30,024 nt of DNA from DASPJR01 sp035628505 (GTDB taxonomy: Bacteria; Planctomycetota; SZUA-567; H5-PLA8). The notes under the pieces are model-generated. The model was not told the origin of the DNA. It was given only the letters and a program-made list of their open reading frames with translations, and searched no databases. Of this stretch, positions 1 to 8,049 are shown piece by piece (positions within the stretch are counted from its first letter, which is position 1; each line of letters begins with the position of its first letter). The stretch lies in the NCBI GenBank assembly GCA_035628505.1, contig DASPJR010000189.1, positions 1 through 30,024 on the forward strand, written 5' to 3'. Position numbers and translations under genes: made by a program.

Positions 1-475
1 GGTCTCCGGCTTTCAGGCCGCGCCGCGAAGCCAGCGTCAAACCGACTAGAGCGGCGTCGGAGCGCTGCTTCCAGTCTTCGATCGAGCCGCTGATGACCTG
101 AAGGCCAGGCGCGTGCGCGCTCGAAAAAATGTCAGCGGGCACGCCGCGGAACGTGACCACATCCAGGCTCGTGCGGCAGTTGCTTACCACGATCTTCATC
201 GGAACAACGCTCTTGACGCCCGGAATCTTCTCGATGCGTTCGTGGTAGCGCTGTGGCAATCTGCTGGTGAACGGACAGAAGCGATTCTCGCGGTAGACGA
301 TCAGTGTCGTATCTGCCGCGTTCGCTTCAGTCGCTTCGCGCATGCCGCTCTGCATGGCCTCAATCGAACAGAACAGAAACATTGCCGTCGCGACGCCGCC
401 CACGGTCAACAGGCTGCGCGTGGGATTGCGGTACACCTGTTTGAGAACGAACGGCAAGAACTTTGGCGCAATCAT
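1..475 (-). CDS. ABC transporter permease, FtsX/MacB-DevC type (N-terminal part)
   Basis: This reading frame starts with ATG at 475 and runs off the left edge, so only about 158 N-terminal residues are visible. It begins MIAPKFLPFVLKQVYRNP, followed by a membrane segment (about residues 20-40, SLLTVGGVATAMFLFCSIEA) and then a soluble stretch with the motif IPGVKSVVPMKI. That layout (short cytoplasmic start, TM1, large periplasmic domain) is typical of MacB/LolC/DevC permeases. The ATPase stop codon lies 12 bp upstream and AGGTGAGG sits just before the ATG, so the two genes are translationally close. With the adaptor and ATPase it should form a tripartite exporter or lipoprotein-type ABC machine. 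The substrate is unknown. The FX signature region of the permease C-terminus is outside the window. Confidence 0.85.
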   Translation of the reverse strand, partial: MIAPKFLPFVLKQVYRNPTRSLLTVGGVATAMFLFCSIEAMQSGMREATEANAADTTLIVYRENRFCPFTSRLPQRYHERIEKIPGVKSVVPMKIVVSNCRTSLDVVTFRGVPADIFSSAHAPGLQVISGSIEDWKQRSDAALVGLTLASRRGLKAGD

Positions 476-487
476 ACCACCTCACCT

Positions 488-1171
488 TTAAGCAGTGACC
501 GCTGTTTCCAGCCGGCCTTTTTCCAGATGCAGCGTCTGCTGTGCCACCGCCGCTGTTTTCGGATCGTGTGTGACCATGATGATCGTTTTGTTGAATTCTG
601 TATTCAGACGCTTCAGAAATGTCATCGTCGCAGCAGCAGCCTCAGCGTCCAAGTCGCCCGTGGGCTCGTCGGCGACTAGAATTTTCGGATCGGCGACGAT
701 CGCACGCGCGATCGCTACACGCTGCTCCTGACCGCCGCTGAGCTGTCGCGGGAAGTGGTCATACCTGTCCGCAAGCCCTACCATTTCCAGCGCAAGCGAA
801 ACTTTCGCGTGCCGCTCTTTTTTTGAGTAATTGTGAAGCAGCAGCGGCAGTTCCACGTTCTCGTATGCCGTGAGCACCGGGACGAGGTTGTAGAGCTGAA
901 AAATGTAGCCAATGTATTCTGATCGCCAGACTGCCAGTTGTGACCGGCTCATCGTATTAAGTTCACGTCCATCGATCTTCAGGCTTCCCGAGGTCGCGCG
1001 GTCGATTCCGGCAATAAGGTTCAGCAGCGTGGTTTTGCCGCTACCAGACGGGCCCATCAGTGCCAGAAACGTGCCGGCCGCGACGTCCAGGTCCAGATCT
1101 TTCAGGGGCGTGATCAACGTCTCGCCTTTTTTAAACGAGCGTGTCAGTCTGCGACACTCAATGAGCGCCAT
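488..1171 (-). CDS. ABC transporter ATP-binding protein, LolD/MacB-ATPase type
   Basis: The 227-residue protein is a complete ABC ATPase of the small LolD/DevA size class. Walker A is GPSGSGKT at residues 40-47, the Q-loop Gln is at 92, the signature LSGGQ at 144-148, Walker B ILVADE at 164-169, D-loop at 173-175 and the H-loop His at 202. It would power the neighbouring FtsX-like permease from the cytoplasmic side. Its start overlaps the end of the HlyD-family gene by 14 bp and its stop is 12 bp before the permease start, so adaptor, ATPase and permease form one operon. The sequence fits the mechanotransmission (type VII) ABC group better than importers, and it is therefore not a plausible ATPase for the sugar importer farther along the window. 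Substrate not predictable. Confidence 0.95.
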   Translation of the reverse strand: MALIECRRLTRSFKKGETLITPLKDLDLDVAAGTFLALMGPSGSGKTTLLNLIAGIDRATSGSLKIDGRELNTMSRSQLAVWRSEYIGYIFQLYNLVPVLTAYENVELPLLLHNYSKKERHAKVSLALEMVGLADRYDHFPRQLSGGQEQRVAIARAIVADPKILVADEPTGDLDAEAAAATMTFLKRLNTEFNKTIIMVTHDPKTAAVAQQTLHLEKGRLETAVTA

Positions 1172-2729
1172 GCTTATTGCCCCCTTCGGTGCTACTTTCC
1201 GCCGCCTTGACCTTCATGCCTTCGCGCAGGTCCGCATCTTCAGCCACGATCAACGCATCGCCGGCTTGCAAACCCCGTGCAATTTCAATCCAGCCGTCCT
1301 GCTTTGCGCTACCAAGCAAAACACCGCGCTTGGTTGCAACGCGGCGGCCTTTGTCGACGATCCACGCGTGCGCGCCATTGCTGTCTTTGTGAATCAGATT
1401 CTCCGGCGCAAACACGCGCAGCACGGGCGCCGACGCCTCCTTGGAATCCGTTTTTGAAACGGAAACAAACTGCACGCGCGCGAGCATCTCCGGCTTCAGC
1501 TCGGGCGCTGGATTTTCGATCGCGACTTTCACCTGCAGCGTGTTCTTCTGCAGATCGGCTTCGTGCAGAATGCGCGTGACTTTGCCTTTGAACGTCTGGT
1601 CACGCAGCACTTCGACGACGATCAGCGCATCCTGGCCTACTGTCACGCGGCCGGCCTCAGCCAGCGGCACATCCACGCGCACCTGCTGTTTTTTAGGATC
1701 GTAAAAGCGCAGCGCGCGCGCCGAGTTCATCTCCTGGCCGCTCATCATCAGCTTGGCGCCGGGCTCAGTCAGTCGCGCCATGACCACGCCGTCAGCCGGC
1801 GCGCGCACTTCCATGCGCTGCAGGCGCAGTTCGGACATGTCACAGTCAGCGACGGCTTTCTCGAACTGAGCCTTGGCGCGTGCCAGTGACGCGCGCGCTT
1901 CCTCAAGTTCCTTCGTTTCCTTTATGCGCAGCTTGCGATCCTGCTGAGCGGCAAGAAGTTCGGCTTCCTGCTGTTTGATTTTTGCATCGAGCGCCGGTTT
2001 CCTGGATCTCGCTACCTGCAGCAACGCCTGCTGCGTCTTCATGCGCAGGCGCGTCTGGATCTTTTGAAATTCAGGAATCGCGTTGGCTTTGCTGGCGATG
2101 TCTTCGCGCCGCAATTGCTCTTCGAGCTCAAGCAAGCGCGCGGACTCGACTTCTATTTCAGATTCAAGCTGCGCCTGCATCGCTTTTGTCTCGGCCAGCG
2201 CGCCTTCGGCCACGGCGACGTCCTTGATCTGCTCGAACGGGTTTTCCCATTGGCGTTCGGCGGCTTTCAATGCCGCCTCAGCGGCGCGCACCTCGGCTTC
2301 CATCTGCAGATGCTCCGCGCGTGCGCGCGCGGCGCCTAATCGTGCTTCATCGTCGATCAGTCGTGCGACGACCTGTCCAGCCTTGATCGGCTGGCCTTCG
2401 AGAACAAGCACCTCTTTGACGATACCGTCCGTCAGCGCCGAGACGTATGAAGGGAAGGGATCCGGCTCAATCCAACCGGCAGCCTGGAAGGCAACTCCGC
2501 TGCTCGACACTCCCGCCGTGCTTTTCACAACGACCGGCACGATCGTGACAGCTTTAGCCGGCCAGAGAGCTTCGCGTGCGGCATAGCCCAGAGCGCCGGC
2601 AAATGCGAGAATGATTGCTGCCGGCAACAGCACGCGGGTCTTCCACTTTGAGTTTGGCTCCGGCACGCTGCTGTTCAAGACACTGTGGTCGCGAGCCAGG
2701 ACGCTGAGATCGATTCGTTGATTTTGCAT
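1158..2729 (-). CDS. HlyD/MacA-family periplasmic adaptor (membrane fusion protein)
   Basis: The 523-residue protein has a cytoplasmic start, one membrane anchor at about residues 32-50 (VLLPAAIILAFAGALGYA), a first half-lipoyl segment around 93-122 (SALTDGIVKEVLVLEGQPIKAG), a long Ala/Glu/Lys/Arg-rich coiled-coil hairpin at about 123-310, the second half-lipoyl segment with RAPADGVVMARLTEPGA, then a beta-barrel and a membrane-proximal domain with FAPENLIHKDSNGAHAWIVDKG. This order is that of DevB/MacA/HlyD adaptors, which link an inner-membrane ABC transporter to an outer-membrane channel. The hairpin is longer than in typical MacA. The ATG at 2729 is supported by AAGGCGGAG a few bases upstream. 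No TolC-like gene is in the window, so the outer-membrane partner is encoded elsewhere. Confidence 0.93.
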   Translation of the reverse strand: MQNQRIDLSVLARDHSVLNSSVPEPNSKWKTRVLLPAAIILAFAGALGYAAREALWPAKAVTIVPVVVKSTAGVSSSGVAFQAAGWIEPDPFPSYVSALTDGIVKEVLVLEGQPIKAGQVVARLIDDEARLGAARARAEHLQMEAEVRAAEAALKAAERQWENPFEQIKDVAVAEGALAETKAMQAQLESEIEVESARLLELEEQLRREDIASKANAIPEFQKIQTRLRMKTQQALLQVARSRKPALDAKIKQQEAELLAAQQDRKLRIKETKELEEARASLARAKAQFEKAVADCDMSELRLQRMEVRAPADGVVMARLTEPGAKLMMSGQEMNSARALRFYDPKKQQVRVDVPLAEAGRVTVGQDALIVVEVLRDQTFKGKVTRILHEADLQKNTLQVKVAIENPAPELKPEMLARVQFVSVSKTDSKEASAPVLRVFAPENLIHKDSNGAHAWIVDKGRRVATKRGVLLGSAKQDGWIEIARGLQAGDALIVAEDADLREGMKVKAAESSTEGGNKHGAH

Positions 2730-2850
2730 AAACTCCGCCTTGAATGTTGCTCCATCACGAGATCGGCCGCGCAGTCACGACACGACGGGATGGCAGTTCG
2801 CAGACGCGAAGACAAGTGGTTTCGCGCCATTTCAGTTGCGAGGCGAAAGT

Positions 2851-3234
2851 TCAAATATTCAGGCGGGAATAGCGATGAATCAGTTCGACTGTCTGCGGCG
2901 GACCGGTGCAATCAGCAAGCCGGTGCACGTTTGTTTCACTCAACCCAAGCACCGTGGTATGCACGGGTGGAAGAACGACAATCGCGCCGGCGGCGAGCTG
3001 TGCTTTTGCCGATTCGATGATCTCGGGAGCGGCGCCGGTTCGCAACTGGCGCTCGACCGGCTCGCAGCACACGTTGCGGATGGAAGCCTTTTGAGCCTGG
3101 TAATTCAGGCAGCAGGCCGTGAGATGGCCGTTGGAATCATAGCAGCATTCGGCATAGCTGATCAGCTTCTGCGGCAGCAACAGGTTTGCCGCTAGCGCTG
3201 AGACTGCCAGAACGAACGTGCATGCACTCCTCAT
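2851..3234 (-). CDS. Small exported Cys-rich protein, unknown function
   Basis: I do not recognise a family. The frame is open from a TTG at 3261, but the ATG at 3234 is preferred because it directly opens a signal peptide (MRSACTFVLAVSALAANLLL), giving 127 residues. The mature part carries three Cys-Cys pairs (AECCYD, TACCLN, NVCCEP) within about 40 residues, plus a later Cys near the C-terminus. This suggests disulfide bonding or metal binding outside the cytoplasm. It sits between the solute-binding protein gene (68 bp away) and the adaptor gene (121 bp away), on the same strand as the exporter. Linkage to the exporter is inferred from position only. No strong ribosome binding site is visible for either start. 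Confidence 0.6.
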   Translation of the reverse strand: MRSACTFVLAVSALAANLLLPQKLISYAECCYDSNGHLTACCLNYQAQKASIRNVCCEPVERQLRTGAAPEIIESAKAQLAAGAIVVLPPVHTTVLGLSETNVHRLADCTGPPQTVELIHRYSRLNI

Positions 3235-3301
3235 AAAGGATGAATGTACCTGCTGCTTCAACTTATTTCAAGAGTTCAGATCCAGATACGCAGGGCGCAT
3301 A

Positions 3302-4732
3302 TCATTGATAGGGATTCAATGTCTTCATAGCGCGGACTTCATCGCCGGAACGCTTTAGTCGTTCACGTACATACTGCTCAAAGCCTGTGGCTCCCTTTGC
3401 ATTGTAATATTTGACGCAATCGCTCAACGCTTCCCCGATTTTCGACTTCGCCAGAATGATATAGGGGCTGGTATATTGCGGCGGGGTGTTGTCTGCCTGC
3501 TCGGCATAGAGCTTGCCGATCGGCTGACCACTCCAGTAAGGGCTTGGTTCGCTGAGCGCCGGATGCCTCCAAGCCTCGCGGGTCGGCGGTAGAATGTTAA
3601 ACTCTTTGAACTGTTCGATGCGGGATTCGGTATCAAAGTAAAGTTTTAAGCCAAGTTCCCAGGCTTTTTTGAAGTGCGGCGCGCGTTTTGGGAATCCGAG
3701 CATCGTTCCGCCGCGCGTGCTGGTGCGCCGGCCACCGGGCTTGAATGCGGGCAGTGGCATCAGCGCCATCTTGCCGCTCGCCGCCGGCACATATTTCTGG
3801 TAGTAGCCGCTGAACCAGTCCGGCATCAGGACCGAAAGCAGAAGTTTGTTCTCCTGCGAACGGTTCATGAGTTCGAAATTCCAGCCCAGAGAGTAGGCCA
3901 CGCGGTCCGGGCCGGCAACCAGTGGCACAAACCAGAGCATCGTCTGAACAGCTTCTTCGTCGTCAATGCGCAGGGTGCCATCGGCATGGAACAGGCCGCC
4001 ACCGTTCTGAAACAGCAGAACTTCGAAGTGCTCGAAACTGCTGTCGTTAAGTTCGATGAGGAAATGGTTCTTCGGCCCGTCACCATTCATGGCCTTCATG
4101 ATCTTTCTGCCTTCGGTCAGAAATGCGTCCCAAGTCGTGAGTTTCTCCGCATCGACGCCGTGCGCTTCAAAGATGTCGCGCCGGTAAGCGAGCAGCACCG
4201 GGTGGACATCATGAGGCAGGCCGAAAATGAAATCTTTTTCGACACCGTCGATCACGCGCCGGGAGGTGTATGGCGCAAAGCGCGAGCGGACGATGCGATC
4301 GATCCACGGCGGGCCATCCGGTTGCGGCTTGTGCAGTTCTTCGCTGAGATCGACAAAGCCGATGTCCTGCACCGGACCCAGGAAAAACGAGCCGGCTTTG
4401 CTGATCTCGGTTTCAAGCAGGTCCGGAACGGGCAAATCCGAGGCAAACGCCGAGCGCATGCGGGTGGTCACGGCGCGCAGATGAACGTACTGGACGTCCA
4501 CCTGTGTGCCAGGATTGGTGCGTTCAAATTCGGGAATAGCTTTCGAGTAGGCGTCGTAGTGGGCCTTGGCAAACGTCCAGACCTGCAGCTTGTTTTCCGG
4601 CTTCTTTGCCGGCGGAAACAGAAGCAGCAGCGCGGAACTGATCACCGCGAGGATCAGGATAGCAAGCGGAGCTTTGCCGGGCGGATAGTGCACGGCGTCT
4701 GGTCTACCACGGTTAGAACACGACTTCAACAC
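3302..4732 (-). CDS. Extracellular solute-binding protein family 1 (sugar ABC importer), membrane-anchored
   Basis: The protein of about 476 residues binds sugar outside the cytoplasm and delivers it to the MalF/MalG-type permeases encoded at 10095-11922. After a hydrophobic segment at about 22-40 (PLAILILAVISSALLLLF) comes the family-1 fold, with LQVWTFAKAHYDAYSKAIPEFERTNPG near the N-terminus and LFQNGGGLFHADGTLRIDDEEA in the middle, typical of UgpB/MalE-like proteins. No lipobox or clear cleavage site follows the hydrophobic segment, so it may stay anchored. The start is uncertain: the longest frame opens with a GTG at 4732 that lies inside a repeat element, and a second GTG at 4693 would also keep the membrane segment. 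Neither has a good ribosome binding site. It is divergent from the DeoR gene, with a 357-bp gap. Confidence 0.87.
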   Translation of the reverse strand: MLKSCSNRGRPDAVHYPPGKAPLAILILAVISSALLLLFPPAKKPENKLQVWTFAKAHYDAYSKAIPEFERTNPGTQVDVQYVHLRAVTTRMRSAFASDLPVPDLLETEISKAGSFFLGPVQDIGFVDLSEELHKPQPDGPPWIDRIVRSRFAPYTSRRVIDGVEKDFIFGLPHDVHPVLLAYRRDIFEAHGVDAEKLTTWDAFLTEGRKIMKAMNGDGPKNHFLIELNDSSFEHFEVLLFQNGGGLFHADGTLRIDDEEAVQTMLWFVPLVAGPDRVAYSLGWNFELMNRSQENKLLLSVLMPDWFSGYYQKYVPAASGKMALMPLPAFKPGGRRTSTRGGTMLGFPKRAPHFKKAWELGLKLYFDTESRIEQFKEFNILPPTREAWRHPALSEPSPYWSGQPIGKLYAEQADNTPPQYTSPYIILAKSKIGEALSDCVKYYNAKGATGFEQYVRERLKRSGDEVRAMKTLNPYQ

Positions 4733-4880
4733 AGAGGCACAGAGATCACGGAGGACACAGAGAACGGCTTCTTATAAAAAGACGCCGCAAGCGCGAGCTG
4801 TTCTTATAAAGAATCTGTTCTCTTTTCTCTGTTCTCTGTGCTCTCTGTGTCCTCTGCGTCTCTGTGTTGAAGTCGTGTTC
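4716..4880. repeat. Inverted-pair element with arms of ~9-bp repeats (ACACAGAGR type)
   Basis: Two 50-bp arms, 4716-4765 and 4831-4880, are reverse complements at about 42 of 50 positions. Each begins (outside end) with GAACACGACTTCAACAC and continues as loosely periodic 8-9-bp units such as ACACAGAGG. The 65-bp middle contains TTCTTATAAA twice. The element fills most of the gap between the divergent solute-binding protein and DeoR genes and overlaps the proposed 5' end of the former. It has no coding potential and no target-site duplication I can see. It could act as a hairpin in either transcript. Confidence 0.85.
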
Positions 4881-5041
4881 AAATCTTTGCCCGGCGTTTC
4901 GGGCAAAAAAAAGGGAGAACAGCATTTAGTATTCGAAAGCCCGTCAACTGCCGTTCGCGGATGAGGTTGCAGAGAATCGCAAGAGACCGCTTTCAAATTC
5001 TTTCGGATTTGTGTTGACGAATCGAGCTCAGCAGGGTATTC

Positions 5042-5078
5042 ACTTTCGAAACGAAAGTTTAATCGAAACAAAACGAAA
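5042..5078. promoter_or_regulatory. Candidate DeoR-type operator upstream of the catabolic operon
   Basis: A palindrome ACTTTCG-AAA-CGAAAGT lies at 5042-5058 and is followed by two more CGAAA units at 5064-5068 and 5074-5078, just 12 bp before the regulator start. DeoR-family repressors commonly bind clusters of short TTTCG/CGAAA-like repeats in their own promoters. The position inside the divergent gap is right for autoregulation. The assignment is inferred from pattern and position only. Confidence 0.45.
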
Positions 5079-5089
5079 GCATCCAAACC

Positions 5090-5854
5090 ATGGGCCACGT
5101 CGAACGACAGCGCGATATCGAGACCGTTCTGCAGACCGAGCGCAAGGTGCTGGTGGAAGACCTTTCGCAGCGTTTCGGAGTCAGCGAAGTCACGATTCGC
5201 AAAGACCTCACTGAACTGGAAAACCGCGGCGTTCTCCTGCGCACGCACGGCGGCGCAGTGCTCGCGGAAAAGCCCGAGCTGGTTGTGCCAATGCACCGCC
5301 GCTCGACCGAGCAGGTCAGTGAAAAGAATCTCATCGCCAAGGCAGCAGCCGCGCGCATTAAGGACGGCGAGTCCATCCTGCTCGACACGGGATCGACGAC
5401 TCTGTCTCTTGCGCGCGAGTTGCGCGGGCGAAACCTCAATGTTGTCACCAATTCCGTTTTGATCGCCACCGAGCTGGCCGCCGACGAGCAGATCAGCATC
5501 ATCGTCCTGGGCGGCACGCTGCGCCGCAGCTCCTTTGCGCTGATGGGCGCGCTGGCGCTCGAGCAGCTCAAGACGCTGCATGTGGACCGCGCGTTCCTGG
5601 GCGCCAGTGGTTTCGATCCGAAAGCCGGATTTTCGTGCCAGAATTTAATCGAAGCAGAGACCAAGCGCGCGATGGTTCATTCCGCGCATGAAGCAGTCCT
5701 GCTCGTCGATCACAGCAAATTCGACCGGAGCGCGTTCGCTCCGTTCTGCAGTCCCAAAGAAGTGGATTGTGTCATCACCGACGCGCCGCTCAGCCGCACG
5801 GCTGTCGAAGCGTTGCAGAGAGCCAATGTCGAGATCGTCGTTTCCAGACCATAG
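5090..5854 (+). CDS. DeoR/GlpR-family transcriptional repressor
   Basis: The 254-residue protein has the family layout: an N-terminal helix-turn-helix (about residues 20-57, SEVTIRKDLTELENRGVLLR followed by THGGAV) and a C-terminal sugar-phosphate sensor domain (about 75-235) with DTGSTTLSLARELRG, NSVLIATELA and VDHSKFDRSAF. DeoR proteins usually repress sugar-catabolism operons and are released by a phosphorylated intermediate. Here the next gene starts 9 bp downstream and its ribosome binding site overlaps the stop codon, so the regulator is the first gene of the operon it probably controls. CGAAA repeats and a palindrome lie right upstream. The effector is unknown, but a product of the downstream enzymes is the obvious guess. 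The ATG at 5090 gives the canonical DeoR N-terminus, although its ribosome binding site is weak. Confidence 0.95.
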   Translation: MGHVERQRDIETVLQTERKVLVEDLSQRFGVSEVTIRKDLTELENRGVLLRTHGGAVLAEKPELVVPMHRRSTEQVSEKNLIAKAAAARIKDGESILLDTGSTTLSLARELRGRNLNVVTNSVLIATELAADEQISIIVLGGTLRRSSFALMGALALEQLKTLHVDRAFLGASGFDPKAGFSCQNLIEAETKRAMVHSAHEAVLLVDHSKFDRSAFAPFCSPKEVDCVITDAPLSRTAVEALQRANVEIVVSRP

Positions 5855-5863
5855 GAGAAAACA

Positions 5864-7975
5864 ATGACAACGAAGGGTGCTGTTCAGGAAAGCGGCAACG
5901 CGGTCAAGCCGGGCGCCGTTTTGAAGCGAGAGGGGACCATGGAGCTGCAGGCGAACGTGAAGTCCGTCGTGCACTTCATGCTGTACACGGGGCCCGGCAA
6001 CACCGATTCAGTCCTGCGCAGCGAGCCGGATGAGTCCTACCTTCTGTCATCGATCCAGAAAATTCTCGATGATCCGTATTTCGGCAACATCGAAATCACA
6101 CACATTAAGAATTCGAAGCTGCGCAAGAAAGTCGCCGAGGCGATCAAGAAGTCCAAGAAGGAAGCGACCTTTGGCTGCCAGCCGGTGCAGATCATCAACG
6201 AAGAGCAGATCATCGAGGCGTCGGACATCAGCTCCATCGATGAGAACGAACGCCGCAAAGCTCTGACGCGCATCCTCGAACTGCTCGAGGAAGCCGCCGA
6301 ACTGGGCTGTAACCGCTTCGCGCTGTACTCCGGCGTAGATCCCGCGCAGATCGGCGGACCGCACACCGAATCGCGCCAGGCGCAGCTCCGCGAAATGGGC
6401 AAGCGTCAGCTCGTCCAGTCGCTGGATGAAATCTGCAAGGCTGCCGCGAAGAAAAATATCCAGGTGCTGCTCGAGCCTTTCGACCGCCGCGGCAACGCTT
6501 CCGGCGAGAAGGCGTTCAAGACCTGCCTCATCGGACCGACGCCCGAAGCAATCCAGGTCGCCGAGTACGTCCGCCGCGACATGGGCAACGCGAACTTCGC
6601 GCTCATGCTGGACCTCTGCCACCACGTCATCATGGGCGAGTGCTCCAACGCGATTCGCCAGGCCGCTCCTTATATTGGCTTCTTCCACGTCGCGAACACG
6701 GTTTTGAATCGCAACAATCCAGGCGGACTGCCGCGCTACGGCGATGCGCATCCGAAATTCGGCGTGCCGGACAGCGAAGTCACAGCGGAAGTCCTCGAGG
6801 AGTTCATCAAGGCGCTGGTCGAAGTCGGCTATAGCGGCCCGATCGGTTTCGAAGTGAAGCCCATCGGCAGCGAGACGCCCGAAGACGTTCTTTCGCACAC
6901 GAAAGTCACCTTCGACAGCGCCCGCAACACGATCGACGTCGCGTTTGTGCGCCGCAACAACTACTGCTTCCGCAGCCACGCGTACTTCACGGAAGAGGTC
7001 TTCGAAGAAATTGCGCGTCTGCGCGTTGAAGAACCCGATCTGATCAAGAAGGAACTGACCAGCCGCAAGCGCCGCAAGACGATTGCGCCGACCGGCTACC
7101 TCACCGTGCTTGCCGCTGACCACCCGGCGCGCTACATCGTCAACCCGACGGAGATGGGCAGTCGTCTCGATTATGCCGGCCGCATCGTCCGCTGCCTGGC
7201 CGAGACCGACATCGACGGCCTGATGGCGACCGCCGACGTGATCGAAGACATCGTCCTGGCCAATTACATCTTCAAGCAGCGCAACAAGGGCAAGAGCTTC
7301 CTCGACGACAAGATCCTGATGGCCTGCGTCAACCGCACGGGCCTCTCGGGACTCGAGCACGAGCTGATGGATCGCGAATCGGCTTACATGTCGGCAAAGA
7401 AGATCAAGGAGATGAACCTCGACGCGGCCAAGATGCTGTTGCGAATTCCCGCCAAGGCCGACAAGACCGACCGCTTCGCCGTGGAAACGATGGAGCGCTG
7501 CGCAAAGGTCACGGCCGAGTGCGTCGATCTGCAGATCCCCATGTTTATGGAGCCGCTCGCTGTCGAGCGGAAGCCCGAAGGAGGCTACCACGTCCTCGAG
7601 ACGCCGGATGCGCTGATCAAGGTGATGGGCGTCGCTGCAGGACTGGCTCACAGCAGCGCGTATACGTGGCTGAAGATCCCGTACTGCCCGCAGTACGACC
7701 GCGTGGTGAAGGCGAGCACGCTGCCGGTACTCATGCTGGGCGGCCCGAGCACCGGACGTCCGGCCGGCACGCTGGAAAACTTCGTCCGTGGAATGGGCGC
7801 TGGCCCGAACGTGCGCGGCGCGCTGGTCGGCCGCAATGTCATCTTCCCGGGCGATGATGACCCGGCGGTGATCGCGCAGGCCATCCACCTGATCGTTCAG
7901 GAACGCCTCACGGCCCTCGAAGCGATCAGCCGCGTGAAGGATCTGCGCGGTGCGAACATGGACCGGTGGAAATAA
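5864..7975 (+). CDS. Bifunctional fusion: sugar-phosphate isomerase/epimerase + Cgl0159-like (beta/alpha)8 aldolase
   Basis: The 703-residue protein joins two TIM barrels. Residues about 30-350 match the xylose-isomerase-like/IolE-DTE epimerase fold. The metal set expected for that fold is visible: E204 (LLEPFD), D250 (ALMLDLCHH), H275 (FFHVANT) and E330 (IGFEVKP). Residues about 405-703 resemble the Cgl0159 family, relatives of DhnA/LsrF class I aldolases known from the Corynebacterium inositol region. LAADHP at 417-422 gives D419, AYTWLKIPY gives K604 as the likely Schiff-base lysine, and LMLGGP (623-628) and ALVGRN (653-658) fit phosphate-binding loops. A linker of about 50 residues separates the domains. 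The start at 5864 has AGGAG at ideal spacing. A two-step activity (isomerise or epimerise, then cleave) is inferred. The substrate is unknown. The fused arrangement is unfamiliar to me. Confidence 0.88.
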   Translation: MTTKGAVQESGNAVKPGAVLKREGTMELQANVKSVVHFMLYTGPGNTDSVLRSEPDESYLLSSIQKILDDPYFGNIEITHIKNSKLRKKVAEAIKKSKKEATFGCQPVQIINEEQIIEASDISSIDENERRKALTRILELLEEAAELGCNRFALYSGVDPAQIGGPHTESRQAQLREMGKRQLVQSLDEICKAAAKKNIQVLLEPFDRRGNASGEKAFKTCLIGPTPEAIQVAEYVRRDMGNANFALMLDLCHHVIMGECSNAIRQAAPYIGFFHVANTVLNRNNPGGLPRYGDAHPKFGVPDSEVTAEVLEEFIKALVEVGYSGPIGFEVKPIGSETPEDVLSHTKVTFDSARNTIDVAFVRRNNYCFRSHAYFTEEVFEEIARLRVEEPDLIKKELTSRKRRKTIAPTGYLTVLAADHPARYIVNPTEMGSRLDYAGRIVRCLAETDIDGLMATADVIEDIVLANYIFKQRNKGKSFLDDKILMACVNRTGLSGLEHELMDRESAYMSAKKIKEMNLDAAKMLLRIPAKADKTDRFAVETMERCAKVTAECVDLQIPMFMEPLAVERKPEGGYHVLETPDALIKVMGVAAGLAHSSAYTWLKIPYCPQYDRVVKASTLPVLMLGGPSTGRPAGTLENFVRGMGAGPNVRGALVGRNVIFPGDDDPAVIAQAIHLIVQERLTALEAISRVKDLRGANMDRWK

Positions 7976-7976
7976 C

Positions 7977-8049
7977 TCGATTGCGGATTTCGGATTGCGG
8001 ATTTCGGATTGGCGCGTGGATGCGCCAATCCGATCCGCAAACCGCAACG
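7977..8049. repeat. GCGGATTTCGGATT direct repeat with hairpin
   Basis: The gap between the fusion gene and the transketolase N-subunit gene holds two direct copies of GCGGATTTCGGATT (from about 7984) followed by a stem GGATTGGCGC/GCGCCAATCC and then partial inverted copies (GATCCGC, AACCGCAA). The sequence is non-coding. As RNA it would form a stable stem inside the operon and might tune expression between the two genes. It looks like one more small dispersed element. Confidence 0.7.

Noticed and set aside
488..1171. The ATPase at 488-1171 as the missing sugar-importer ATPase
   Set aside because: It is the short LolD/MacB type, lacks the C-terminal regulatory domain of MalK/UgpC proteins and overlaps its own adaptor gene.
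3674..4777. 367-residue open frame on the plus strand opposite the solute-binding protein
   Set aside because: Shadow of a clear family-1 binding protein; its end runs through the repeat element.
4772..5581. 269-residue minus-strand frame spanning the repeat and the DeoR gene
   Set aside because: It is antisense to DeoR and passes through repeat DNA; no plausible start or motif.
6047..8047. 666-residue open frame on the minus strand opposite the fusion enzyme
   Set aside because: It mirrors the plus-strand gene codon by codon, has no domain or ribosome binding site, and is rich in Asp/Arg/His/Val as expected for an antisense shadow of a GC-rich gene.
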